Assembly: GCF_036373705.1 (NCBI RefSeq)
Contig: NW_027102661.1
Coordinates: forward strand, 620,001 to 684,000
Direction of reading: 5' to 3'
DNA: 64,000 bases
Source: Amia ocellicauda
Lineage: Eukaryota > Chordata > Actinopteri > Amiiformes > Amiidae
Shown here piece by piece: positions 42,252 through 52,362 of this stretch (positions within the stretch are counted from its first letter, which is position 1; every line of letters begins with the position of its first letter). The notes under the pieces are model-generated. The model searched no databases. It worked only from the letters and a program-made list of their open reading frames with translations, and was not told the DNA's origin. A program made the position numbers and the translations under genes.

Positions 42252-42853
42252 TTAAATACGGTACAATTCGTTAGTAAGGGTATTAATAAGGGTGTTTTGG
42301 CTCTCTATCACCAGGTTTTGCCCCACTAACACAAGTCTTTGATTTTGTAACAAAGTATGTAGCAACTCATGCCGACCTTCAGGAAGTAGCTCCGGGGGCT
42401 GGTGGCCTGGCTCAGCTTCAAAGGATGGTCGCTCCGGTAAATCTCGGTCGAAGGAGGCAGGGAGCGAGCGTATACTCATGGACGGAGACCAAGAAGGCCT
42501 TTGCGGTGACACCCTGGCCAAGCGCGGGGTACTGTTCCGCGTTTCTGTAGCCAAGAAATGGGTCTGGGGGAACGATGTTGAAACCAGGCCGTCGTTGGGT
42601 GGTGTGTCAGCCCTGACTGACGGCGACCCATGAGGTTGTTGGATGCCTGTATTTGTTCCGCCCGACAATGCGGCGGGCTGAATCTGGGGTGTTGAATTAC
42701 CCCCAGAAGGCTGTGGCCTGAGTAGATGTTGGGGGGTCTCCAAGACCACCGTGGGGGATCCTCTCGGTGATCTCACCGGGGAAGATGTTTGATCCCACTT
42801 AGACGGGGTAATTGTTCTCAATAGCTCATCCACAGAATGACTATCCCAAGAGT
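42252..42853 (-). CDS. Pro/Ser-rich ORF without ATG, possible 3' exon, copy C
   Basis: 193 open codons (42252-42833), plus up to seven more to the possible phase-1 acceptor at about 42854. Same features as copy A. A minus-strand AATAAA-rich stretch follows at about 42187-42210. Product unknown. Confidence 0.5.
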
Positions 42854-43016
42854 CTTGGGAAGAATAAAAATATACATTACATTTACATCTTTAAACGGCG
42901 ACAGAAATCAAACTTAAAACAACATGTCCAGGACATTCAAAACCTTTAGCTTTTTTAGACCTTTGAAAATAGCCTTAGACATTCACTACAACGCAATATT
43001 ATTTACAGACAATATA

Positions 43017-43022
43017 TTTATT
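43017..43022 (-). terminator. Poly(A) signal after the spliced gene, copy C
   Basis: TTTATT on plus, that is AATAAA on minus, about 340 nt after the TAG that would end the six-exon reading. Equivalent sites lie at 7789-7794 and in B and D. Confidence 0.45.
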
Positions 43023-43364
43023 AGGACTTGATAATAAATGTAAAACAGAGAAGCCGCTGTAAATAAACTGTTTCTTAAATGTTTCTTTAAAAACTGTAAT
43101 ATTGTTAATAAAACACACACACACACAACAACATTTCATTTTTAAACGAACCTTCCAAGTGTAAACGATTCCTGATCCCGGGACTTCCTGTTTCACAAAC
43201 GTTTTCACGATCTGTTTAAATATTAAATACAATGAACACCTTCAAGCCTTTTCCTACAACCACTTTAAAACAGAAGTATAATAGCGGGAGATAAGCCAAA
43301 CAACTTACTAAACCCTTTCGGACGGCTTTACTTCCTAACCAGACGGTACGGCAATCGGTCATTT

Positions 43365-44293
43365 CTAAACACGTTCCCCAGAAACAAGCCTAGACCTGTC
43401 CGGACTTCTAAAGATCTTTCCCAGAACCCCCCGCCCTACAGGAAACGGTCACCCATCGCTTAAATATTAGCCCTCAACGGGCAAACAAAGCCCTTTTAAA
43501 AACATTAAAGTTTGAAAGATCTTACTTACCTCCACAGAATAATCGTTTCTTATTTTTTTCGGCTGGTTTAGCTTTTTGCACCGCTGTGAAGGTAAGAGAC
43601 ATGTTTAACCTTTAACCACACCGCTTTATAAAAAGCTTTAACCTCTTACAGGCTGCAGACATATACTCACAGCTATCAGATACCGGGGCTGACGGCCTTT
43701 CAGATTCTTGAAAGGTTACGGTTCTCGAAGGTAAAACGAAACAAGCCCTCGATGTGGAAGGCCTTTCGTTGTCTCGAACCACGTTTCTTAATACTGTTAG
43801 ACAGGATAATTTTTTAAAATTAACAAAACTGGACTCAAACATCTTACAGAAACGTTATACAAACAAACAGGGATTTAGTTCTTACCCGGTCGGCAGACAG
43901 TCTGTCTAGGGACAACCACTTCTCTTGGTCGATCCTCGGAGACATTAATCACAGGCCTTTCGATAGTTTCTGTGTAATTAAAGAGACCGGCATTAATATA
44001 TATTAAAACGTTTTCATAACTCTAATGAGCCGCTTCAAAACCACACACACCCATACATAAGAACCCATGAGCGCAAACACAAAAATCTTACCGTCGTTGT
44101 TCCAGATGATCTCCTCAGCGTTGGGAATTAACTCCTGTTGACTGGCTGAAAAATAATTTTACAGAACTTAAAACAGATGTTATAGCCTTATTTACAATAC
44201 ATGCACACAACACGCTCTGAGTCAATGAAAATAATCTGAAGACTTGCCTAAAAACTCATTTAAATCGAAGTCGCTGATGTTGTTTCCGGACAT
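43365..44293 (-). CDS. Spliced phase-1 gene of unknown function, copy C
   Basis: Inferred exons: 44293-44248 (ATG, MSGNNISDFDLNEFL), 44145-44092 (QQELIPNAEEIIWNND), 43969-43886 (ETIERPVINVSEDRP), 43793-43650 (includes RDNERPSTSRACFVLPSRT), 43583-43530 (basic, with QKAKPAEK and KKRLFC), and possibly 43435-43365 (ending RLVSGERV, then TAG). Donors: GCAAGT for exon 1, then GTAAGA, GTAAGA, GTAAGA, GTAAGT. Acceptors are CAG after T-rich tracts (TAG for exon 6). Every junction is phase 1 and the six exons total 453 nt, 151 codons. Introns are 66-122 nt. The protein would be acidic at the start and basic at the end. TATA-like TATAAGTA lies 66 bp upstream. No family recognised; expression is untested. 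Confidence 0.65.
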
Positions 44294-44358
44294 TGTTGAT
44301 CTTTAGTCTTAAATCGAAAGGTCAGTAAGAGTCTGTCGAGCTGAAGACCAGACCTTCA

Positions 44359-44366
44359 TACTTATA
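44359..44366 (-). promoter_or_regulatory. TATA-like box of the spliced gene, copy C
   Basis: TATAAGTA on the minus strand, 66 nt before the ATG. It is conserved in all four copies (9130-9137, 26691-26698, 62557-62564). C and D have lost about 150 bp further upstream, including the CCAAT-type motifs kept in A and B. Confidence 0.5.
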
Positions 44367-45408
44367 CTGATGGCCACATGCCGGATCTGCGTGTAAGGCA
44401 TTGTTCTGGTCTGGCCTTTGTGCATCAAGACCTATAGTCAACAAACCACTAAGAATATTTCAGGCCTTTATAAGCGCTAAAAAACAACCTGAGCCAAGAA
44501 AATAACTATAAAGATCTAAAATAACTAGCGCTTTTACAGTGATTTTTTTTTTTTTTTTAATAGCGATGCTTTGTTTGGTATTAAACAAGTCACAAACTAC
44601 TCAGAACAGCGTTTATCCCCGCAAAAGAGATATTTGGGTTTATTTTACAAAGCTTATAAATTATATAGGTTAAAAGTATTCTGAATGTTTTGATACCACA
44701 TGCCATACGTACTGTTGTCTGAGCCCACCCCCGCCACCCATGGTGTGAGTGATTTAGCCTTGAGTGTTGTGATCTATTTAGCATTGAGTGATCAGTTGTT
44801 TTTATTTTTTAAACGATTCCTTATCATCAGGGATTGAGACTGCTAAAATACCTTAAAAGCATATCCTTATCTTAAGTCTAACTCTTATGAGCTTTAAGAC
44901 CCTAGAATGTATTTAAGTAAAACGACTGAACACATTATGTGAGAGATAAAATATAACCACAGCTTTTTATTTTTTTTTTTACAAAAACAATTAACCTATA
45001 CACACAAACACCCACACACACACCCTCTTTTTTAATTTTATTTTTAATTAAATTTGAGGGGAGAGACAGAGCCAGATACAGTGTGGATAACATAAGTACC
45101 CTATGCAAAACAGGCATTGTTAGGACCTGGGATCATAACAGACAACAGAACTTGTTGATCTTATAAAATGATTGGGCGAGAGAGAGAGAGAGACAGACAG
45201 AGACAGTGTGAATATGATAAACGCACTATTCAAAACTGGCATTGTTAAGACCTGGGACCATTACAGACAACAGAACTTGTTGATCTTATAACGGTTTAGA
45301 TTTACTAAACCATTACATGTATATTTAAAAAAGACCCCCAAACACTACAGGAAGAGCCGACCCATTCACACTCTACAGTTGACCAACAAGAACAACAAGA
45401 ACAACAGG
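44367..45408. other. Non-coding right-hand segment, copy C
   Basis: No supported gene. Two T-runs, CA-rich and GA-rich tracts, and the 105-bp tandem duplication (about 45063-45292). Shorter than in B owing to a deletion near 44423. Confidence 0.6.
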
Positions 45409-45593
45409 TTATGGGCGGCCTTGTTGTTCAGGGTTTTATGGGTGTACACTTTCTGACGGATATGACGTAGGAATAATTAAGGAAATAACTCTACCTAAAA
45501 TCACGCCCCCCAATTATGACGTAGGAATATTAATAAGCTTAGGGCATACGTCATAACAAAATAGGCCGCGCCCATAAAACCCTACTATCTACT
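45409..45593 (-). repeat. Right terminal inverted repeat, copy C
   Basis: 185 bp with three intact TGACGTA-type sites. Confidence 0.95.
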
Positions 45594-45599
45594 CATAAG
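45594..45599. repeat. Target-site duplication, right of copy C (CATAAG)
   Basis: CATAAG after the element end, followed by AGTAACAGCAATGTC. Confidence 0.92.
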
Positions 45600-45816
45600 A
45601 GTAACAGCAATGTCGCCGATCCTGCTACGGTCGTATTGTAACAGCAACAACATGTATCGATTTTAAAACTGTCAGTTCCAGCGCCTCGCAAAGCTACCCT
45701 TCTGTGATCGTTTGTTCTCAAGGTCAGGATTTCTTGACACTCCGAGGAAGAGAAAACGATGGCCGGCCGCGTTACAGGGACAGATAACAAAGCACTAGCA
45801 CGCATGCACCGCGGGT

Positions 45817-45889
45817 TGTTTCCGCCCGGTTTCGAACCAGGGACCTTTCGCGTGTGAGGCGAACGTGATAGCCACTACACTACGGAAAA
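45817..45889 (-). tRNA. tRNA-Val (CAC), first acceptor pair broken
   Basis: Anticodon loop CTCACAC. Same position-1 change as the gene at 10874-10946 (GGAAAACG on plus). T-stem has a T-G wobble. Possibly inactive. Confidence 0.8.
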
Positions 45890-46872
45890 CGACCTGTCGT
45901 GGTGTTTCGAATGGCTCCCATCGAAGCCGGCTGGTAAAACGCGCACAGGCGTTTCCCGTGGGCCAGCCTGTGAGATAAAGGTTTCTATTTTCACTGACCT
46001 ATTTTGCATTGCTCAAGGACACATCAGGACACTTTGGAAACTCTTTCAAAGGAAGAACGCCCTGAGCTATGACAAGACTTACACTTACCCCAACAAGGTG
46101 ATGCTCACTGGCTTGTTCAAACAGCTGCTGCTCGTCTTGTGCCACCATCAGACAATCACAGAGCTATTGTGCCTTCTACACCTTACGGTAGCTTTACTTT
46201 AACAATAATAATGACGGCGACCTCGACGACAAAAAGAAAAACAAGAACAACAACAACAACAACAAGAACAATAACATCATCATCAGATTTTTATTAAAAG
46301 TGGCTACACCAGCGTTTACAATTTCAACCTGTCGACGGACGGACGCTCTGAGTGCACCGATTTCGGGATACTTCGGAAACTCTTTCAAAGGCAGGACGCC
46401 CTGCGATCAGACAGTGCGTGCACTTAGCCCAACAAGGTGATGCTGAATGGCTTGTTCAAACGGCTGGTGGTCTTCCTTCACCACCAGACTATCAGAGCTA
46501 TTGTGCCTTCTACACCTTACGGTAGCAACAAATCTAACTACTGCTTTACTTTAACAATAATAATGACGGCGACCACGACGACAACAAGAACAACAAGAAC
46601 AACAACAAGAACAACAACATCATCATCATCATCATCATCAGATTTTAATTAAAAGTGGCTACACCAGCGTTTACAATTTCATCCTGTCGACGGACGGACG
46701 CTCTGAGTGCACCGATTTCGGGATACTTCGGAAACTCTTTCAAAGGCAGGACGCCCTGCGATCAGACAGTGCCTGCACTTAGCCCAACAAGGTGATGCTG
46801 AATGGCTTGTTCAAACGGCTGGTGGTCTTCCGTCACCACCAGACTATCAGAGCTATTTTGCGCCTTCAACTA

Positions 46873-46878
46873 CATAAG
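46873..46878. other. Unoccupied integration site CATAAG
   Basis: CTACATAAGAGTAACAGCAA without an insertion, second example in the window. Confidence 0.88.
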
Positions 46879-47104
46879 AGTAACAGCAATGTCGCCGATC
46901 CTGCTACGGTCGTATTGTAACAGCAACAACATGTATCGATTTTAAAAGTGTCAGTTCCAGCGCCTCGCAAAGCTACCCTTCTTACATCGTTTGTTCTCAA
47001 GGTCAGGATTTCTTGCCACTCCGAGGAAGAGAAAACGACAGCCACCCTTGGGGCAGAGAGATGGGGGACGGGTAACACGGCACTGGCACACGTGCACCGC
47101 GGGT

Positions 47105-47177
47105 TGTTTCCACCCGGTTTCGAACCGGGGACCTTTCGCGTGTGAGGCAAACGTGATAGCCACTACACTACGGAAAC
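47105..47177 (-). tRNA. tRNA-Val (CAC)
   Basis: 73 nt, anticodon loop CTCACAC. Position 7-66 is a G-T wobble and there is one wobble in the anticodon stem. Otherwise fully paired with an intact B box. Confidence 0.92.
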
Positions 47178-47542
47178 CAACCCGTCCTGGTATTTCGAAT
47201 AACTCCTATCGAAGCCGGCTGGTAAAACGCACACAGGCGTTTCCCGTGGGCCAGCCTGTGAGATAAAGGTTTCTATTTTCACTGACCTATATTGCATTGC
47301 TCAAGGGCACATCAGGACACTTTGGAAACTCTTTCAAAGGAAGAACGCCCTGAGCAATGACAAGACTTACACTTACCCCAACAAGGTGATGCTCAATGGC
47401 TTGTTCAAACAGCTGCTGCTCGTCTTGTGCCACCATCAGACAATCACAGATCTATTGTGCCTTCTGCACCTTACGGTAGCAACAAATCTAACTACTGCTT
47501 TACTTTAACAATAATAATGACGGCGACCACGATGACAACAAG

Positions 47543-47573
<31 letters not shown>

Positions 47574-47755
47574 TCATCATCATCATCATCAGATTTTAAT
47601 TAAAAGTGGCTACACCAGCGTTTACAATTTCAACCTGTCGACGGACGGAGGCTCTGAGAGCACCGATTTCGGGCACTCCAATGAAGAAAAGCTACCCACC
47701 GCCTCCGGGGAACCACGAGGGCAAACAGGATGAAACGGACCAGCCCACAGCAGGC

Positions 47756-47828
47756 TGTTTCCGCCCGGTTTCGAACCGGGGACCTTTCGCGTGTTAGGCG
47801 AACGTGATAACCGCTACACTACGGAAAC
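47756..47828 (-). tRNA. tRNA-Val (AAC)
   Basis: 73 nt, canonical stems, anticodon loop CTAACAC. The most canonical tRNA in the window. The downstream oligo-T is weaker here (GAAAC on plus instead of GAAAAG). Confidence 0.95.
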
Positions 47829-48615
47829 TGACACCGCAACGTCTTGCTTCAAACGGTTACCGTTGAAGCCTGCTCGTAAAACGGGCTCACGCATTTCAGG
47901 TCGGCTAGACTGTGAGATGGCGTGTGAAGTGCCGCGAAAGGATGCCATTTTCACAGACCTGTTTGGCATTGCTAAAGGGCACATCAGGACACTTTGGAAA
48001 CTCTTTCAAAGGCAGGTCGCCCTGCGCTTTAAAAGGGATCCCAGCTGTGTTGGAGTGGAGCTTTTTGCTTTGGGAGAGAAGGAGGGTACGTTGGAACCTT
48101 TTGAGACGGTAATTGAATACTCTTATGAGGACTGGTTGAAGGTGATGGCCTGGAGAGATCTGGGGCTTGTGGATAAGACTCTAGAAGGCTTGCAAGAGGG
48201 TCCAAGAGAATGCGAAATGGAGTCTCCGACTCAGGGTTTTGAAAGGTGTGAATGGGAAAGCTTGCAGAACTACGGTAGAGTGGTGAAGAGTCTATCTCAA
48301 ACTACAGATCGTAAGGTTTTGTTTAGCAGTACCCTGATTACAAACCCTATTGAAGGGGGTGTGGAGGATCCAGAAAAACAGGTTACAGAAATTATGTTTG
48401 ACGCCGTGGACTGGCCGTTCTTGAAAGAGGTCATAAACTGTATAAATGATGGTTTTGACATCTTGACCAAATGTTCGCAACTGGATTTGGTTAGAAGGAG
48501 AATATGCTGGATTATGGATTATATATCCCCCTTGAATGACGACGACGATGATAAAACCGACGACGTGTGGGGTTTTGGAGGGGGGTCTGACGGCTCAGGG
48601 GCTACTCTCTTCTAA
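47791..48615 (+). pseudogene. Chimeric ORF: tRNA-cluster DNA fused to 5'-truncated gene 1, copy D
   Basis: The frame starts inside the tRNA at 47756-47828, antisense to it, reads about 78 codons of spacer, then enters gene 1 at 48025-48028 (overlap CGCT) and runs to its natural stop, 274 codons. It carries the only complete gene 1 C-terminus, with an acidic tail (NDDDDDKTDDVW). The gene 1 N-terminus and promoter are missing, so expression is doubtful; the fusion frame may be accidental. Confidence 0.6.
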
Positions 48616-48630
48616 GAGGGCGGTGTGTCG

Positions 48631-48658
48631 TGACGTAGTGAAGAGATAGGATAAAAGG
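48631..48658 (+). promoter_or_regulatory. Gene 2 promoter, copy D
   Basis: TGACGTA at 48631-48637 and ATAAAAGG at 48651-48658. Confidence 0.65.
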
Positions 48659-48693
48659 CGCAACAATTCATTCATGGTTTAAAATTAAAGAGA

Positions 48694-49542
48694 ATGTCTT
48701 ACCCGAAAGCTGCGGACGTCGACAGGCTCTACAGGCCTCTTCAAACCCGGGATCACCCCTGGTTCTATTCCCCAGATTTTGTATACACTCTGGAACCCTC
48801 TGACTGCGGTTACCCTCCAAGACCTCAGACCCCGGTCCCTCAGGACGAAACAACATGCGGTGCGATGGATGTCCAAATGAGTCTCGGGGATCCCCAGCCT
48901 CTGGAGCTCATGGAGGGCCTCGATTTTGCCGAACTGTCTACCGTCTGTGCGTCTCAGGAGGGGGTCAGTCCAATGGATGTAGAAACACCCCACAAACCAC
49001 CAGGCGACCCAATGAGCATCGGACTGTCCCAGGGGCGTGATGAAGACACAGGATTTATGCCCGGGGTATGTGACCAAGTAAGCAGAGTGGTTAAAAGCAC
49101 CCTGGTGTATATTCTGAGTGCTCTCATCGACCGAGCTCTGAAAGAAGTCTGTCGGGGGTGTGAAGTGAATCACCCCAGTCAGTTGAGACACAGTTGTTTG
49201 TTTGAACCAGACCGTTACTATTTCCTGTTCTATTTCAACGTGTTTTACAGAAGACTGAACAAACCGTGGCTGAAACCGGCACTAATCAAGGCGCTGTCTT
49301 ACTCCCACATACATGTCACTGCGGGACAAGTCCAGAAAATCATAGATGAGATTTTGCTGGAGCTGAAAAAGGAGCCGTTTATAATAGAGAAACTTGGGCA
49401 GCTGGTCAATGACCTGGATGAGCCGAGTAGAAAAACCGCTGGCAAGCTAAAAGCTTATTTCTTCCGTAAAGAAGTTAAAGCTGGGGGCAGCGACGAGGAA
49501 TTCGACATCTACGCCACTGATTCAGACTCTGACCTGAACTAA
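48694..49542 (+). CDS. Gene 2, unknown protein with Cys/His cluster, copy D
   Basis: 282 residues, open, same cluster C153/C156/H160/H166/C168 and acidic tail as in B. Begins 36 bp after the TATA-like box. Confidence 0.8.
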   Translation: MSYPKAADVDRLYRPLQTRDHPWFYSPDFVYTLEPSDCGYPPRPQTPVPQDETTCGAMDVQMSLGDPQPLELMEGLDFAELSTVCASQEGVSPMDVETPHKPPGDPMSIGLSQGRDEDTGFMPGVCDQVSRVVKSTLVYILSALIDRALKEVCRGCEVNHPSQLRHSCLFEPDRYYFLFYFNVFYRRLNKPWLKPALIKALSYSHIHVTAGQVQKIIDEILLELKKEPFIIEKLGQLVNDLDEPSRKTAGKLKAYFFRKEVKAGGSDEEFDIYATDSDSDLN

Positions 49543-49554
49543 GGGACTTTGAAC

Positions 49555-49947
49555 ATGGGGAATGTTCTGGACTGCTTCTGCAACTGGTTCTGTCATCAAC
49601 ACTCTGCAGCTAACCTGAGAGCGCTATTACACCATGTGCTTGACCGAAAAGTAGCCAACGCGAGCCTTTTCTCTACAGATTTAACCATCGATGAGGATCA
49701 ACTTTCAAACCTGGAAAAGTGAATGGCTGCTGTAACAAAGACCGGGGGGTACGAACACTGGGATGAAGCGCTCAAGGGGGCCAAGAATGATATTAGGCCA
49801 TTTCATCAACATCTGTAGGACCTTTTGCTGAGCATGTTTAATACACCTCTGTTTACTTTTAAAATAGGTCATATTGTTGTTTTATTTACATATGTAACTG
49901 AGGTGTGTGCCTACAAGATAAAGAAACAGGTATATTTGTTGATATAG
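49555..49947 (+). pseudogene. Gene 3, putative myristoylated protein, copy D, two stops
   Basis: The first 55 codons (MGNVLDCFCNWFCHQ start) are as in B, with the same TGA near 49720. The second half carries an additional TAG near 49817 (Tyr codon in B and C). Confidence 0.6.
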
Positions 49948-50058
49948 ATCAAGTAACCAATCATCTGATTTCTTTTTGTCTGGACCGTAGAAAAAATTGT
50001 TGTGTATGTTATACTTTTCTCAAATGTCTAAAAAGGGGTATCTGCTCTCCTGAAGTTG

Positions 50059-50080
50059 AATAAAAAACCTTGTATAAAAA
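50059..50080 (+). promoter_or_regulatory. Early poly(A) signal and TATA box before integrase, copy D
   Basis: AATAAA at 50059-50064 and TATAAAAA at 50073-50080. Confidence 0.6.
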
Positions 50081-50119
50081 CTTTGCGCATAGTGTGGGTC
50101 TGTTTGGTTATTTGACAGA

Positions 50120-51096
50120 ATGACTCGGCAAGCTCCCCAAATGCAGGAACTATACTACAACCCAGCCAAGATTGGGGGTTTGGCGGGTAAGAAGGGTTTT
50201 CAAAGAGGACTCGCTGAGGCCGGAGTGAAGGTTAATGATGTGGTTGTTTCAGAATGGTTACGGGAACAAGACGCCTATACCTTACATAAACCTCTCAGGA
50301 TTAACTTTAAAAGAAACCGCGTATATGCAACTGACATAGACTCACAATGGCAAATGGATCTAGTCGATATGTCAAATTTATCAAAACATAACAATGGTCA
50401 CAAATTGATGTTGATGTGTATCGATGTGTTATCAAAATATGCCTGGGCTCGCATTCTACATAAAAAAACAGGTCGGGCGGTGACAAGGGCCTTTGAGGAT
50501 ATATTGTCCCAGGGTCGATGTCCTAAAAAACTGCAGACTGATAAAGGAAAAGAGTTTCTCAACAGAGAATTTCAGAATCTACTGAAGAGACACAAAATAC
50601 ATCATTTCACCACCGGTAATGAGCTTAAGGCATTGGTAGTGGAGAGGTTTAACCGCACCATGAAGACCAAAATCTGGAGATATTTTACAGCGGTCAACAC
50701 GTTCAAGTATTTTGATAAAGTTCAGGATTTTATCGATGCTTACAACCAAGGGTATCACACCAGTATTAAAATGAAGCCTATAGATGTTGATCAAAGTAAT
50801 TCTTTTAAGGTCTATAAAGAATTATACGGACCATTTATTAAGAAGGGAAAAACTACTTATAAGTTCAACATCGGTGATGTGGTTCGCGTTTCAAAGCTAA
50901 GGAGTTCTTTTGCCAAAGGTTAGCCGAGTTACAAAAAATGATTGTGGGTAAAGACAGTGTATACAGAGTTGAAAAGATATTAGCTGAAAAAACCCAGAAC
51001 CGGAAAAAATACGTGTTGGTGAAATGGCTTGGATGGCCTGAAAAGTTCAATAGTTGGGTCCCGGAACAACAGGTTTGCGATATTCAATCCTTATAA
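50120..51096 (+). pseudogene. RVE integrase with chromodomain, copy D, internal deletion
   Basis: ATG at 50120, open for 267 codons including the whole catalytic core. It then stops at 50921-50923 because 115 bp between core and chromodomain is missing relative to C. The chromodomain coding sequence follows out of frame to 51096. Confidence 0.9.
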
Positions 51097-51100
51097 CAAC

Positions 51101-51871
51101 ATGCCCGTGGGTGTGTTGGGGGCATTACTTTCGGTACTCAAGATGGAATCAGGAGGCTTCTACATGACTCTACCCAGTAACGCCTCTCTCGATATATACC
51201 CTAAAAATGAAATATCCAGTTACACGGTACAATTTGGAAAATCTATAGATCTAAGGGGGTCGTGGGAAGTGGGGTTGGCGGAAATACAGTATCCTTACAC
51301 TTGGGCTGTTTTACAAGATAAGGATGCCACCTTCGCCATTTTTGATGATGTTAAAATCAATGGATATTCACGATACAAGGAGGTTATTATGACAATGTGG
51401 ATAAAATATTAGATGAGATGCATAAACAGTTCTCAGAAGGCACCCCCAACATCAAGCTATATTACAACCCTATTAAAAACAGAGTGTACAAGGTGTCAAA
51501 ACCAGGTATTAGCATTCAAACCAGCGGCCAACTGGGGCGTATATTTGGGTTCTATTCTGACACAGAGAGCAGGTTCTCAGAAGTGGTGGGGCGGCTTTTA
51601 CACTCTTTATGTGTATACGGATATCATAACCCACCAGAGGGTCGGGGATAGTTATGTCCCCCTTTTGAGAAATGTACTTATTAAAGGTAAAAGCAATGAC
51701 ATGGTCACAATTACTTATGACAAACCACACTACGTACCAGTCTCAAAGACCCAATTTGACAACATCACGATCGAAGTAAAATCGGATCAGAATATCAACG
51801 TACCCTTCCGCTTCGGTAAAGTTAATGTCAAACTACATTTTCGACCCCTGAAACAGTGTGTACATTATTAA
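51101..51871 (+). pseudogene. Penton-like minor capsid protein, copy D, two frameshifts
   Basis: Shares the +1 change near 51580-51615 with B and C, and has a private 5-base loss near 51355 (DDVKKSQW region). Confidence 0.85.
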
Positions 51872-51872
51872 A

Positions 51873-52360
51873 ATGGCTACCTCGAGGGGTTATGTAGATC
51901 CTAGCGCCTATGTGGATTATTACAAGATGCAAGATGGAACGGCTTGCCCGGTTTTGTAGGAGCCCCCACAATGTATGGCGCCGGTCTAGGAGGACTCTTT
52001 CGTGGTCTCTTTAGAATGGCCGTACCCCTGCTTAAGAGAGGCTTTGCTATAGCCAGACCCCACTTGAAATCAGCGGCTAAAAATATTGTTAGTGACGTGT
52101 TCACCAATGTTATGAACCGGGCAGCTAGCCATGAGCATCAGGAGGGTTCGGGTCTCATGGTAATGGCGAGGAGGGGGGGTAAAAGAAGAAACAGCATGTG
52201 TCCACCAGGGCGACGAAGATCCGTGGCTAACAAAAAACGAAGAATCTCTCATTCTCCAACATATCGTGGAAACACTCGGAGAAGGAAGCAGCACAAGAAA
52301 AAACCTGCAAAAAGAAAGTCTAAAAGAAAGAAAAATAGAGCCTCAGGATACATCTTTTAA
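51873..52360 (+). pseudogene. pVI/pX-like basic protein, copy D, early frameshift
   Basis: A one-base loss near 51930-51935 (after YYKMQ) shifts the frame. From about 51944 the remaining 138 codons, with the amphipathic segment and Arg/Lys-rich tail, are open in the original frame. Confidence 0.8.
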
Positions 52361-52362
52361 AC

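Larger units (their letters stand above)
29689..45593 (+). mobile_element. Polinton/adintovirus copy C, full length (15,905 bp)
   Basis: TIRs at both ends and CATAAG duplications. Best copy for integrase, ATPase and the spliced gene. Hexon and pVI-like genes are fused by a deletion of about 215 bp. The right part (from about 35,000) is nearly identical to copy D. Confidence 0.96.
45600..48024. repeat. Host tRNA-Val cluster between copies C and D
   Basis: Module array with three tRNA-Val loci, CAA/ATC microsatellites near 46232, 46580 and 47530, and an unoccupied CATAAG site at 46873-46878. It ends at a direct junction into gene 1 of copy D. No protein gene of its own is supported. Confidence 0.85.
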
